Shown here: positions 1-9,192 of the stretch, one piece after another | Numbering within the stretch: position 1 is the stretch's first letter | Layout of the letters: every line of letters starts with the position of its first letter | Assembly: GCF_018917965.1 (NCBI RefSeq) | Contig: NZ_JAHLPP010000001.1 | Coordinates: 1,160,390 to 1,224,389, forward strand | Origin: Pseudoflavonifractor sp. MSJ-37 | GTDB lineage: Bacteria > Bacillota > Clostridia > Oscillospirales > Oscillospiraceae | Length of the DNA stretch: 64,000 nucleotides | Direction of reading: 5' to 3' | The notes under the pieces: model-generated | The model's database searches: none | What the model saw: the letters and a program-made list of their open reading frames with translations, nothing else | What the model was told of the DNA's origin: nothing | Program-made: the position numbers and the translations under genes

Positions 1-1345
1 CGCTGTGGAGCTTATTATCCTTGATATACTTCGCTACCTGGCTCGACCTGCGGATGAAGCAGTCGGCTCTGCCGCCGCGCACTGCCCGCTCCGCATCCTC
101 CTGCGTATCATACTCTACGATCCTCCACAGAGGATAGTGGTAGGAGAGATACCATTTCGACACCAGGTCGTCTCTGGCCACTGCGGCGCTGTTCTCCGCG
201 TTCTCATCGAAGCCGCTCTGGGCCGTGAGCGCGGCTATATTGAACGACCAGACTGTGTTCGATAAGGACAGATCGTTTTGCTCCGCGAGATAGGGGTCCT
301 GACTGACATGGAAGATCATATCGATCTCGCCGTTCCGCAGTGCCTCCAATTGGGCTTCCTGAGAACCGTATCCCACCGGCTCGAAGCATAAGGTATCGCC
401 GTCCAGGCAGTCCGACGCATACCGGATATAATCATCGATCACCCCGGTCACCTTCCCGCTTTCGGCATCGATGGTGCTCACGCCGGGATCACCGTCCACG
501 AAGCCCATTCGGATCGTGCCATGCTCGGCCAGCCATCCCCGCTCCTCCGCGGACAGGACCGCCGCGGACTGGGCGGAGAGATAGCGCTGATAGAGCTCGT
601 CCCCATAGAACGGCTTGTCATACTCCATGCTCCGCATCGCATCGTCCAGCTCTTTTTTCAGATCGGGGCGGTCCTTGTTGATCCCGTAATAGATCTCGGA
701 CCCGCCCACCATGGTGAGCGCGGACATCCCAGCCTCCACCCAGATGGGCGTCTCTGTCGAGATGACGCCGTCCGCCTCGCCGTCTGCGATCATCTGTCTG
801 GCACGGTCGATGCTGTCCACATCTATGTGCTGGGTCGTGATGCCGTGTTCCTCTTCCCAGTGCGAGAACTCGGTGTCCTGCACGCTCTGGGCCATCGCGA
901 TGATCCGCTTGCCGTTCAGCGTATCCAGATCAGACGCCGTGATCTCACCATCCCGCAGATCCACATACAGATAATACCGCTCCTCGCCCATGGGCAGTTC
1001 GGAAAACAGCATGGTCTCTGCCCGCTCATCCGTATAGGACAGAGCCGCCATCAGGTCGATCTCTCCATCCCGCAGCCGCTCCAGCAGCTCATCCCAGTCG
1101 GCCTTCACATATTCATAGTCCCATCCGGTATAGGCCGCCACGGCCTGCTCATACTCATAACCGTATCCGCTCCGTTCCCCGTTCTCCCCGGAGATATGGT
1201 ACGAATCCTCATACCAGCCCACCCGGACCGTCTCCCGCAGACGGTCCCCGGATGCGGCATATGCCGTTTTTGGCAGCAGGCCGATCAGGCACACGGCCGC
1301 CAATAGCGCCGATGCCCATCTGTGCCTTTCCACTCGAACCTTCAT
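1..1345 (-). CDS. Extracytoplasmic sensor with two solute-binding (SBP_bac_3) domains, partial
   Basis: The reading frame is open from an ATG at 1345 to the left edge with no stop, so the gene continues outside the window. A GGAGAG-type ribosome site precedes the ATG. Residues 1-31 form a signal peptide (basic start, hydrophobic run, TAYAA cleavage region). The first solute-binding domain begins at RETVRVGWYED and the second at LSAEERGWLAEHGTIRMGF, each with the typical DLMAAL or IDMIF strand. Tandem domains of this kind usually form the periplasmic half of a membrane GGDEF, EAL or histidine-kinase signalling protein. The output domain lies outside, so I do not assign it. A stand-alone amino-acid binding protein is less likely because two full domains are present. 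Confidence 0.75.
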   Translation of the reverse strand, partial: MKVRVERHRWASALLAAVCLIGLLPKTAYAASGDRLRETVRVGWYEDSYHISGENGERSGYGYEYEQAVAAYTGWDYEYVKADWDELLERLRDGEIDLMAALSYTDERAETMLFSELPMGEERYYLYVDLRDGEITASDLDTLNGKRIIAMAQSVQDTEFSHWEEEHGITTQHIDVDSIDRARQMIADGEADGVISTETPIWVEAGMSALTMVGGSEIYYGINKDRPDLKKELDDAMRSMEYDKPFYGDELYQRYLSAQSAAVLSAEERGWLAEHGTIRMGFVDGDPGVSTIDAESGKVTGVIDDYIRYASDCLDGDTLCFEPVGYGSQEAQLEALRNGEIDMIFHVSQDPYLAEQNDLSLSNTVWSFNIAALTAQSGFDENAENSAAVARDDLVSKWYLSYHYPLWRIVEYDTQEDAERAVRGGRADCFIRRSSQVAKYIKDNKLHS

Positions 1346-1539
1346 CGTGTCGTTTCCTTCTCTCCTTCCGATGCCAGCTTAGAAAACGGGCCGTATCGGG
1401 TCTGGATCTACGTTTTGTCCTGTCATTGGACTCATTTTAACGCATTTTGGATGAAAAGTCTATCCTGAGGCATACAAAAACGAGATCGATATGGCCGTCC
1501 CTCCCGCTTCCTTCTCTTCCATATTTTCGGGCAAGGGGG

Positions 1540-1567
1540 TTGACAATGGCATCCTCCCCCTTATACT
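1540..1567 (+). promoter_or_regulatory. Promoter of the MarR gene
   Basis: A perfect TTGACA at 1540-1545 and TATACT at 1562-1567 are separated by 16 bases. The ATG of the MarR gene is 48 bases downstream. Confidence 0.7.
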
Positions 1568-1578
1568 TACCAAAGTTA

Positions 1579-1593
1579 ATTATCATAGATAAT
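1579..1593. promoter_or_regulatory. Palindromic operator, probable MarR autoregulation site
   Basis: ATTATC-ATA-GATAAT is a perfect dyad starting about 12 bases after the -10 box, where a bound repressor would block transcription of the MarR gene. MarR proteins commonly bind such AT-rich dyads next to their own gene. The assignment is inferred from position and symmetry. Confidence 0.6.
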
Positions 1594-1614
1594 CACAAGG
1601 AGGAGATGCAGCTC

Positions 1615-2067
1615 ATGACCATCGCGACGATAAAGGCCCTGCTCGACGCGTGCTATCAAGCCAAACGGGTCCGGGAACTGCTTCCGGCGCTTCCGAAGGG
1701 CGTCACGCCGTCCTATATCCATTATCTCGATACGATCGAGACTCTGGCGGCCCGCGGCATCCAGGTGAAGGTATCGGATATCAGCGACGCGCTGGACATC
1801 CCTCGCCCCGGCGTGACGCGGACGGTCAAAGAGATGGAGGATGCCGGATATCTGAACAAGACCGCCTCCGAGCGGGATGGCCGCGTCACGCACCTCTCGA
1901 TCACAGAGGCCGGGAAGGCGCTCTCCCGGACCTATAATGAACAGTTCTTTTCCCGGCTCGCGCCGCTGTTGACCGATCTCTCAGAGGAAGACGCCGAATG
2001 TACGATCCGTACCATCAAACGGCTATACCATGTCATGTCAGAATGGAAGATCACGCTTGGATACTGA
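1615..2067 (+). CDS. MarR family transcriptional regulator
   Basis: A 150-residue winged-helix regulator. The ATG at 1615 is chosen over the earlier in-frame ATG at 1447 because AAGGAGGAG lies at 1597-1605 and because the promoter and operator fall between the two. The HTH spans roughly residues 40-90 (VKVSDISDALDIPRPGVTRT), followed by the wing with SERDGRVTHLSITEAG, which is diagnostic of MarR. Its 3' end overlaps the start of a MATE pump remnant in another frame, the classic arrangement of a MarR repressor with an exporter. Since the pump is destroyed, this regulator may be an orphan. Confidence 0.85.
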   Translation: MTIATIKALLDACYQAKRVRELLPALPKGVTPSYIHYLDTIETLAARGIQVKVSDISDALDIPRPGVTRTVKEMEDAGYLNKTASERDGRVTHLSITEAGKALSRTYNEQFFSRLAPLLTDLSEEDAECTIRTIKRLYHVMSEWKITLGY

Positions 2068-2272
2068 TTTTACGCAGGGCAGCATTTTGAAGAAGCTGTC
2101 CCGGTCCATGCTCCCTGTGCTCGGAGCCCTGGTCCTGCAGGCGGCCTACGGCGCCGTCGATCTGCTGGTCGTCGGGCGCTTTGGTTCGACTGCGGGGCTT
2201 TCCGCCGTTTCGACCGGCAGTCAGGTGCTGAACCTCGTCACCTTCGTCGTCACACAGCTCGCCATGGGCGTG
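2030..2272 (+). pseudogene. 5' remnant of a MATE family multidrug exporter
   Basis: The frame from ATG 2030 reads like the start of a MATE pump: GSILKKLSRSMLPVLGALVLQ, then AYGAVDLLVVGRFG and LNLVTFVVTQLAMGV, covering about the first two transmembrane helices. MATE proteins are normally about 450 residues. Homology stops abruptly at about 2272. The frame stays open to 2734, but that tail is antisense to an unrelated minus-strand gene fragment. The start overlaps the end of the MarR gene. This is a truncated, non-functional gene created by rearrangement. Confidence 0.75.
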
Positions 2273-2524
2273 GAAGATGTGCCGGATAGCGCCCGGGTCG
2301 ACGCCGAGCCAGCCCATCTTCTCCTCCAGACGGTCATAGTTGTACCCGGCGTCGATCATGATGGTGGTCCCGCCTTTTCGTTAGAAGAAGATATTGGCCA
2401 CCCACTCCCGGACGCAGGCCACATGCTCGTCGATCCAGCCGGTGTTCAGGGGCTTGAAGATCTCTCTGCCCCGGTACATCCGGATCATTTCCTTCCTCTG
2501 GAATCCCGTCGCCTGTTTCGACAT
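2273..2524 (-). pseudogene. 5' remnant of an MBL-fold metallo-hydrolase
   Basis: From ATG 2524, which has GGGAGAG before it, the minus strand reads MSKQATGFQRKEMIRMYRG up to a TAA at 2381-2383. Homology resumes in another frame as TTIMIDAGYNYDRLEEKMGW, then VDPGAIRHIF. This is the N-terminal third of an MBL-fold hydrolase ending just before the HxHxDH metal motif. Small indels around 2376-2383 disrupt the frame. The 3' part is lost at the junction with the MATE remnant. Confidence 0.65.
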
Positions 2525-2596
2525 CTCTCTCCCATTTCCGGTCCGGCAGGTACTGCCGGCTCTTTCATTTTGTACTCCTCCGTGCGACTGTTCCCC

Positions 2597-2909
2597 TCAG
2601 ACGCGTTCCAGGATGACGATCTTATTGGAGACCGCCCGCACCGCGATGACCTCCGGGCAGGTCGAGGTCATACCAGTAGCCGTAGCCCCGCATCCGGCTA
2701 CGCCGGGCATCCAGTCCGCAGGCAAGGTCGATGACTCCGTCCCGCATCGCGGTGTCCCGGTCCGCGGAGGAAAAGTCGTAGTCCAGCCCATCCACGATCT
2801 TCTCCGCTTCGGGGTCGTGGACTGCGCCGCGCCCCCGGCTCTCTTTCGCTCGGGCGTAGAGCGTCTGAAGCATGGTCTCCGGCACGCCGGAGAGCCTGAT
2901 CGGTCCCAT
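2597..2909 (-). pseudogene. Decayed LCMT/Tcmp-like SAM-dependent methyltransferase
   Basis: The ATG at 2909 starts LSGVPETMLQTLYARAKESR, then VHDPEAEKIVDGLDYDFS, the usual opening of leucine-carboxymethyltransferase-like proteins. After TAMRDGVI the expected 25 or so residues are missing and the sequence jumps to DLACGLDAR, the SAM-binding segment. After WYDLDLP the homology shifts frame to PEVIAVRAVSNKIVILERV and ends. Internal deletion, frameshift and truncation show it is dead. A TTAG-N6-CTAA dyad lies just upstream at 2933. Confidence 0.65.
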
Positions 2910-2932
2910 CCTATCTCCATCCCCTTTCATAA

Positions 2933-2946
2933 TTAGCAAAAGCTAA
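2933..2946. promoter_or_regulatory. TTAG-N6-CTAA dyad (possible iron-type operator)
   Basis: TTAGCAAAAGCTAA is a perfect inverted repeat 24 bases upstream of the methyltransferase remnant. The same half-sites and spacing recur twice before the DUF3793-flavodoxin pair at 32019 and 32086. Function is inferred. Confidence 0.45.
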
Positions 2947-3080
2947 CCCCGTCGTACTCGAAAAGCCGCGTCTCCGCGGCGTCCTGTCATCCGAATGATA
3001 GCGTGACCAAATATCCGTCCCATGTCAAGAAGACAGGATGAGCGCACGCGTTTTCGCCATTTTGTGAATGATCTTCAAAA

Positions 3081-3122
3081 AGGACGTACTCTCCGATCTT
3101 GCAAGATCGGAGAGTACGTCCT
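3081..3122 (-). terminator. Intrinsic terminator of the murB-cls operon
   Basis: Two perfectly complementary 21-base arms form a 42-base palindrome. On the minus strand it is followed by TTTTTGAAG. It lies 39 bases after the cls stop. There is also some T on the other side, but the run is much weaker. Confidence 0.8.
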
Positions 3123-3160
3123 CTGGTCATCATCCATAGACCGGGGCATATGGCCGCCGG

Positions 3161-4708
3161 TCACATCATCGGTGCCAGCACCCGCAGGACGGCCCGGAAC
3201 AGCCGCCGGACGCCGCTGTGGGAGCGGCAACGCTCCAGCGTGATCCGCTCGCTGACCGCCTGGGTGCGGAGGAAGTCCGCCTTGATGTCCCCCAGGCAGG
3301 GGGCCCCGCAGAGCCACACGCCGTCCTCGAAGTGGAGGAACATACTGCGGTAGTCCATGTTCACCGTGCCCACGGTACCGTACCGGTCATCCACCACGAA
3401 ATTCTTGGCGTGGATGAATCCGGGGGTGTACTCGTAGATCTTGACCCCCGCCTCCAACAGAGGCTCGTAGTGGGCCCGCGTGACCTCGAAGATCACCTTC
3501 TTGTCCGGGATGTGGGGGGTGATGATCCGCACGTCCACGCCGGACTTGGCGGCGTTGCACAGGGCAGTGTTCACACTGTCGCTGATGATCAGATAGGGTG
3601 TGGTGAGGTATACATACTGCCGGGCCTTGGAGATCAGGTTCAGATAGACCGTCTCCCCCACCGGTTCCCCGTCCAGCGGGCTGTCCGTGTAGGGCTGGAC
3701 GAAGTAGGACCCGCACTCCGCCGGGATCTCGGGGAGGGACGCGGGCCGGAACTGCTCCAGGTCCTCATGGCCCCGGATGTAGTCCCACATGGTCAGGAAC
3801 ATGACCGTCATGCTCCACACCGCCTCGCCCCGCAGGAGGATGGCGGTATCCTTCCAGTGGCCGTACTTCACCACGGCGTTGATATACTCGTCCGCCAGAT
3901 TGATCCCGCCAGTGATGCCGGTGTGGCCGTCGATGATGCACAGCTTCCGGTGGTCCCGGTTGTTGAGCCGCAGGGACAGCACCGGGGCCATCCGGTTGAA
4001 GGCACAGCACCGGATGCCCCTGGCCTCCAGCTTCTCCGCATACCGCACCGGGAGCGTGAAGAGGCTCCCGATGTCGTCGTAGATCACCCGCACGTCCACC
4101 CCGGCGGCGGCCTTCCGCTCCAGCACCTCCAGGATGGCGTCCCAGAAGGTGCCCTCCTGGATGATGAAGTACTCCAAAAAGATATAGCGCTCCGCCTTCT
4201 CCAGCTCCTCCAGCATCCGGGGGAACAGATCGTCCCCCAGCGGGAAGTAGACCGCCTCGGTGTTGGAATAGGCCGGGCCGTGGGCGTACTGCTCCAGATA
4301 GCGGGACTGGTTCACCGCGTCCTGCCCGAAGGGCCGGAGGGCCTCCGCCTTCCAATCCGGGTCCAGAGCGCCGGACATCTGGGTCTCCATGACGCTCATC
4401 CGGCGGCGCTGGCGGGCCGACAGCCGGCTGCCGCCCAGCAGGAGGTAGATCAGTCCGCCGAACACCGGGAAGAGCAGGATCGGTATGATCCATGCGATCT
4501 TATACCCTGGGTCGCTCCGGTTGCCCACGATCCACAGCACCGCGATCACCGACAGCACGATGCACAGCCAGTAGAAATAGACGAAGTACTCGGAGAACTC
4601 CGTCATGACCAACAGGAACAGGGCCACCTGCACCCCCATCAGGAGGAGCGTCACCGTCACCCGGTGGCACAGGGCCTTCCCGATCCTCCGAAGTATCCGT
4701 CCGATCAT
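3161..4708 (-). CDS. cls: Cardiolipin synthase
   Basis: A 515-residue membrane phospholipase-D family enzyme that joins two phosphatidylglycerols into cardiolipin. The start at 4708 is supported by GGAGGTG upstream and by an ATGA overlap with the dnaE stop. Two N-terminal transmembrane segments are visible (residues about 14-60) plus a third at IAWIIPILLFPVFGGLIYLLLG. Both HKD motifs are intact: HRKLCIIDG near the middle and HAKNFVVDD near the C-terminus. Its length matches bacterial ClsA types. It is the last gene of the operon and is followed by a strong terminator. Confidence 0.93.
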   Translation of the reverse strand: MIGRILRRIGKALCHRVTVTLLLMGVQVALFLLVMTEFSEYFVYFYWLCIVLSVIAVLWIVGNRSDPGYKIAWIIPILLFPVFGGLIYLLLGGSRLSARQRRRMSVMETQMSGALDPDWKAEALRPFGQDAVNQSRYLEQYAHGPAYSNTEAVYFPLGDDLFPRMLEELEKAERYIFLEYFIIQEGTFWDAILEVLERKAAAGVDVRVIYDDIGSLFTLPVRYAEKLEARGIRCCAFNRMAPVLSLRLNNRDHRKLCIIDGHTGITGGINLADEYINAVVKYGHWKDTAILLRGEAVWSMTVMFLTMWDYIRGHEDLEQFRPASLPEIPAECGSYFVQPYTDSPLDGEPVGETVYLNLISKARQYVYLTTPYLIISDSVNTALCNAAKSGVDVRIITPHIPDKKVIFEVTRAHYEPLLEAGVKIYEYTPGFIHAKNFVVDDRYGTVGTVNMDYRSMFLHFEDGVWLCGAPCLGDIKADFLRTQAVSERITLERCRSHSGVRRLFRAVLRVLAPMM

Positions 4709-7700
4709 GAGAACACCTCCCCTCCCGGCAGGGGCCGGAGCTCCTCCGGCCTCCCCGTTTTGAGCACCACGTTCTCCGGGCCCAGCAGGTCCTTCAGCTC
4801 CTGGATCAGCAGAGGATGGAGCTGGCAGGGATAGGCCGGGGCCCAGCGCTCCGTATCTACGAACTTGGTCCGGAGGGGGACGTCGCCCGGGAACATGAGG
4901 AGCATCCGCAGGATCCTCCGCCAGCGGGGATCCTCCTCCGACGGCAGGCGCAGGAAGAGCTTCCTCACCCGTCCGGCGGGGGGCGTCGGAGCGTCCTCTC
5001 CCCTGTCTGCCCCGGCGTCGGGGGCCAGCGGCCGGATCCGGTCGCACATGATCTGGGGGGGCTTCTCGTCCCGGACCGACACCCGGCCGTCGGCCACGAT
5101 CGGGGTGTTCTCCTTCAGCAGACCGCTGGACTCCCCCAGCACCCGAGAGAACACCAGCAGCTCCATGGAGCCGGTGTCATCCTCCAGCGTGGCGTAGGCC
5201 ATGAGGGTGTTGTTCCGGGTGGTGCGGGTCTTGGAGGCCGTCACCACCCCGGCCACGGTGAGCTTCTGCCCGTCGGTGAAGCGCTCCGGCCCGCCCTCCC
5301 GGGCGAAGTCCGTGAGGATCGCGCCGATGGGGGCGGCGGCATACTGCTTGGCCAGTTCCCGGTACTCGTCCATGGGGTGTCCGGTGAGGTAGAGGCCGGT
5401 GGTCTCTTTCTCCATGTTCATCAGATCCCGGCGGGAGAACTCCGGGATGTCCGGCACGATCAGCACCGGAGCGGTCTCCGCCGCGTCGCCTCCGCCGCCG
5501 AAGAGGTCGAACTGGCCCTCCAGGTTCTTGTGCTTGTTTTGGGCGATCGTGTCCACCAGCGATCCATAGGCGATCAGGAGCTGGGAGCGGCGGACGCCCA
5601 TGGAGTCGAACGCGCCGCACCGGATCAGGTTCTCCAGCACCCGCTTGTTCAGGTCGTGGTCGAAGAGCCGCAGGCAGAAGTCCGGGAAATCCTTGAAGGG
5701 CCCCTTTTCCCGCTCGGCCAGCACATCCCGGACGAAGCCCCAGCCCACGCCCTTCACGGCGGCCAGACCAAAACGGATGTCCTTCCCGGAGACGGTGAAG
5801 GAGGCCTCCGACTCGTTGATGTCCGGGGGCAGGAGGGCGATGCCGCAGTCCCTGCACTCGCCGATGTACTCGGCCACCTTCTCGCTGGAGTCCAGCACGG
5901 AGGTCAGGAGGGCCGCCATATATTCTCGGGTCTTGTGGCACTTGAACCAGGCCGTCTGATAGCACACCACGGCGTAGCTCACTGCGTGGGCCTTGTTGAA
6001 GGCGTAGTTGGCAAAGTCGTAGATCTCGTCATATACGTCCTGGCCCACCTGCTCCGGGATGCCCCGGGCGATACAGCCCTCGATGCCACGCTCCGGGTCG
6101 CCGTAGATGAATGCCTTGCGCTCCCGCTCGATCTGGGCCTTCTTCTTCTTGGAGATGGCCCGGCGGACCATGTCGGCCTGCCCCAGTGAAAAGCCTGCCA
6201 TGTCCTGGAAGATGCGGATCACCTGCTCCTGGTAGACGATACAGCCGTAGGTGACCTCCAGAATGGGCTTGAGGATCGGATGCTTGTAGGAGATCTTCCC
6301 CGGGTCCTGCTTGCAGGCGATGAATCGTGGGATGGACTCCATGGGGCCGGGGCGGTAGAGGGCGATGATGGCGGTGATGTCCTCGATGTCCTTGGGCTTG
6401 AGGCTGACGCACACGCCGGTCATGCCCGCCGATTCCATCTGGAACACGCCGGAAGTCCTGCCCTCGGAGAGCATCTGATAGACCTCCGGGTCGTGGTCCG
6501 GGAGGGCCGCCAGGGAGAACCCCGGGTCCGTCTTGCGGACCAGCCGCACCGCGTCATCCAGCACGGTCAGGTTCCGCAGGCCCAGGAAGTCCATCTTCAG
6601 CAGGCCCAGCTCCTCCAGCGTGGTCATGGTGTACTGGGTGACCACCGACTCGTCGTTCCGGGCCAGTGGGACGTATTCATAGACCGGCCGCTTGGTGATG
6701 ACCACGCCGGCGGCATGGGTGGAGGCGTGGCGCGGCATCCCCTCGATGGCCTTGGCGGTGTCGATGACCCTCCTGACGGTCTCGTCCCCCTCGTAGCTCT
6801 CCCGCAGGGGCTTGGAGAGCTTCAGGGCGTCATCCAGAGTGATATGCAGGGCCCCAGGCCCGCTGGGCACCTGCTTGGCGATGGCGTCCACATCGGCATA
6901 GGGCACGTCCAGTGCCCGTCCCACGTCCCGGATGGCGCCCCGGGCGGCCATGGTGCCGAAGGTGACGATCTGGGCCACATGGTCCGTGCCGTACTTCCGC
7001 TGGACGTACTCGATGACCTCCTGCCGGCGGCGGATGCAGAAGTCCACGTCGATGTCGGGCATGGTGACCCGCTCCGGGTTCAGGAACCGCTCGAAGTACA
7101 GGTCGTAGCGCATGGGATCGATCTCGGTGATCCGCATACAGTAGGCCACCATGGAGCCCGCCGCCGAGCCGCGGCCCGGTCCCACCGGGATGTCGTGGCG
7201 CTTCGCGTAGCCGATGAAATCCGAGACAATCAGGAAATACTCCACGAAGCCCATCTGCCGGATGACCCCCATCTCGTACTCCAGCCGGTCCCGGTAGCCC
7301 GCCGGGGCGTCCGGGTAGCGGAGGGCGAAGCCTTCGTCGCAGAGTTTCTGGAAATAGGCGTCCCCGTCGGTATAGCCCTCGGGCAGCTTGAACTCGGGCA
7401 GGTGGTACTTGCCGAACTCGAACTCCACCTCACATCGGTCCGCGATCCTCTTGGTGTTCTCCACCGCCTCGGGCCATTCCGGGAACAGGGCGGCCATCTC
7501 CTCCTCGGACTTGATGTAGAACTCCTGGGTCTCGAACCGCATCCGGGAGGGGTCGTCCACGGTCTTGCCCATCTGGATCGCCATGAGGGTGTCCTGCATG
7601 GGGGCGTCCGTCCGGCTCAGGTAGTGGGCGTCGTTGGTGACCACCAGAGGGATCCCGGTCTCCCGGTGGAGGCGGAGGATGCCCTCGGAGACCTCCTTCT

Positions 7701-8244
7701 GGGCCGGCAGGCCGTGGTCCTGGAGCTCCAGATAGTAGTTCTCCGGCCCGAAGATCTCCTGCATCTCCAGGGCGTGAGCCTTGGCCCCGGCGTAGTTTCC
7801 CCCCGTGATCAGCCGGGGGACGGCTCCTGCCAGGCAGGCGGACAGGGCGATCAGGCCACCGGAGTGCTCCCGCAGAAGGTCCATGTCCACCCGGGGCTTG
7901 ATGTAGAAGCCGTCGATGAAGGCCCGGGAGACCATATAGCTCAGGTTCCGGTAGCCCTCCTCGTTCCGGCACAGAAGGACCAGATGCCGGGCGCCCGCGT
8001 CCAGCTCGTGGACCTTGTCGAAGCGGGTCCGGGGGGCCACATAGACCTCACAGCCGATGATGGGCTTGATGCCCTCGGCTTTGCAGGCCCGGTAGAAGTC
8101 GATCACGCCGTACATGACGCCGTGGTCGGTGATCGCCACGGCCTCCTGGCCCAGGTCCTTCACCCGCTTCACCAGCCCCGGGATCCGGCAGGCGCCGTCC
8201 AGCAGGCTGTACTCCGTATGGACATGTAGATGGACAAAGGACAT
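4705..8244 (-). CDS. dnaE: DNA polymerase III alpha subunit (DnaE type)
   Basis: A 1179-residue replicative polymerase. The N-terminal PHP domain opens with FVHLHVHTEYSLLDGA, and the catalytic palm carries GPGRGSAAGSMVAY and PDIDVDFC. Next come the finger and beta-binding parts, a helix-hairpin-helix, and a C-terminal OB-fold (LTVAGVVTASKTR). No 3'-5' exonuclease insertion is present, so this is DnaE rather than PolC. In Firmicutes DnaE is usually the lagging-strand or second polymerase. It lies 25 bases after whiA and its TGA overlaps the cls ATG. Confidence 0.95.
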   Translation of the reverse strand: MSFVHLHVHTEYSLLDGACRIPGLVKRVKDLGQEAVAITDHGVMYGVIDFYRACKAEGIKPIIGCEVYVAPRTRFDKVHELDAGARHLVLLCRNEEGYRNLSYMVSRAFIDGFYIKPRVDMDLLREHSGGLIALSACLAGAVPRLITGGNYAGAKAHALEMQEIFGPENYYLELQDHGLPAQKEVSEGILRLHRETGIPLVVTNDAHYLSRTDAPMQDTLMAIQMGKTVDDPSRMRFETQEFYIKSEEEMAALFPEWPEAVENTKRIADRCEVEFEFGKYHLPEFKLPEGYTDGDAYFQKLCDEGFALRYPDAPAGYRDRLEYEMGVIRQMGFVEYFLIVSDFIGYAKRHDIPVGPGRGSAAGSMVAYCMRITEIDPMRYDLYFERFLNPERVTMPDIDVDFCIRRRQEVIEYVQRKYGTDHVAQIVTFGTMAARGAIRDVGRALDVPYADVDAIAKQVPSGPGALHITLDDALKLSKPLRESYEGDETVRRVIDTAKAIEGMPRHASTHAAGVVITKRPVYEYVPLARNDESVVTQYTMTTLEELGLLKMDFLGLRNLTVLDDAVRLVRKTDPGFSLAALPDHDPEVYQMLSEGRTSGVFQMESAGMTGVCVSLKPKDIEDITAIIALYRPGPMESIPRFIACKQDPGKISYKHPILKPILEVTYGCIVYQEQVIRIFQDMAGFSLGQADMVRRAISKKKKAQIERERKAFIYGDPERGIEGCIARGIPEQVGQDVYDEIYDFANYAFNKAHAVSYAVVCYQTAWFKCHKTREYMAALLTSVLDSSEKVAEYIGECRDCGIALLPPDINESEASFTVSGKDIRFGLAAVKGVGWGFVRDVLAEREKGPFKDFPDFCLRLFDHDLNKRVLENLIRCGAFDSMGVRRSQLLIAYGSLVDTIAQNKHKNLEGQFDLFGGGGDAAETAPVLIVPDIPEFSRRDLMNMEKETTGLYLTGHPMDEYRELAKQYAAAPIGAILTDFAREGGPERFTDGQKLTVAGVVTASKTRTTRNNTLMAYATLEDDTGSMELLVFSRVLGESSGLLKENTPIVADGRVSVRDEKPPQIMCDRIRPLAPDAGADRGEDAPTPPAGRVRKLFLRLPSEEDPRWRRILRMLLMFPGDVPLRTKFVDTERWAPAYPCQLHPLLIQELKDLLGPENVVLKTGRPEELRPLPGGEVFS

Positions 8245-8269
8245 GATGTGCCTCCTTGGTGCAGGTCCT

Positions 8270-9178
8270 CTAACCGCCCTTCCGCTCCAGCTCCAGGAGC
8301 TTGCGCAGGCGATGGTTGAGGCAGGATTTCGTGACGGGCGGATCCATCAGCTCGGAGAGCTGGGCCAGCGTCAGCTCAGGATGCTCCACCCGGAGCTCCG
8401 CCGTGGCCCTCAGCTTGGGGGGCAGGTCCTCCAGAGCGCCCCGGGCCTCCAGGCGGCGGATGGCCTCGATCTGCTCCTGGGCGGCCTCCACCGCCTTGTC
8501 CAGGTTGGCCGCGTCGCAGTTCACCCGGCGGTTGACGCCGCCCACCACAGCCTTCTCCGCCTTGGCGTTCATGACGGCCATGGCGGACAGAGGCGCGCCG
8601 ATGGCAGTCAGGAAGTCCTCGATGGCCTCACTCTGCTTGAAATAGGTGATGTAGTTGGACTTCCGGGTCGTCTCCTTGGGGGCGAACCCGGCGTCCACCA
8701 GCAGGGCACTCATCTCCCGGCTGACGCTGTAATGGGAGGTGGCCAGCTCCAGATGGTAGCGCTTGGCCGGATCCGTCACGGACCCTCCCGCCAGGAACGC
8801 CCCCCGGAAGAAGGCCGTCCGGCAGTGTTCCTCCTCCAGAACGGCGAAATTGATGTGATGGGCCACCGTCTCCCGTGGATCGCTGCCGAAGGTCTCCCAG
8901 ATCTGGGACAGCTTGTCCCGGTCCTCTACGGTGAACACCCGCTTTCCGGCGCCCTCCCACGGCTCCGCGGGCTGTCCGTCGAAGCGGAGCCGGAAGGCCT
9001 TTTTGAACAAAAGGGGCAGCCGGCGGGCAAAAGCCGCCGACTCGGTGACGATCCGCACTCCGTCCCCGGTGGAACGGCTGCAGAACAGCAGGACGCCATA
9101 GGCCTCAGCCTGGGCACAGCAGCGGCGGGAGAGCTCGTCCCGGCAAAGCTCTTCCTTGGTCTCGGATGCGAAGGACAA
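8270..9178 (-). CDS. whiA: Sporulation/cell-division regulator WhiA
   Basis: A 302-residue DNA-binding protein. WhiA combines a LAGLIDADG-like homing-endonuclease fold without catalytic activity (RTAFFRGAFLAGGSVTDP) with a C-terminal HTH (LTLAQLSELMDPPVTKSCLNHRLRKL). It affects cell division and sporulation gene expression in Firmicutes and actinobacteria. It sits in the conserved rapZ-yvcK-whiA block, 14 bases after yvcK. Confidence 0.93.
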   Translation of the reverse strand: MSFASETKEELCRDELSRRCCAQAEAYGVLLFCSRSTGDGVRIVTESAAFARRLPLLFKKAFRLRFDGQPAEPWEGAGKRVFTVEDRDKLSQIWETFGSDPRETVAHHINFAVLEEEHCRTAFFRGAFLAGGSVTDPAKRYHLELATSHYSVSREMSALLVDAGFAPKETTRKSNYITYFKQSEAIEDFLTAIGAPLSAMAVMNAKAEKAVVGGVNRRVNCDAANLDKAVEAAQEQIEAIRRLEARGALEDLPPKLRATAELRVEHPELTLAQLSELMDPPVTKSCLNHRLRKLLELERKGG

Positions 9179-9192
9179 AACGCGCTCCCTCC

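Noticed and set aside
3081..3122. 42-base perfect palindrome as a possible transposon end or recombination site
   Set aside because: It sits right after cls and has a T run on the minus strand, which fits an intrinsic terminator.
3218..4834. Long plus-strand open frames opposite cls, dnaE, hisD and others
   Set aside because: They are antisense shadows produced by high GC at third positions; the minus-strand frames carry the family motifs.
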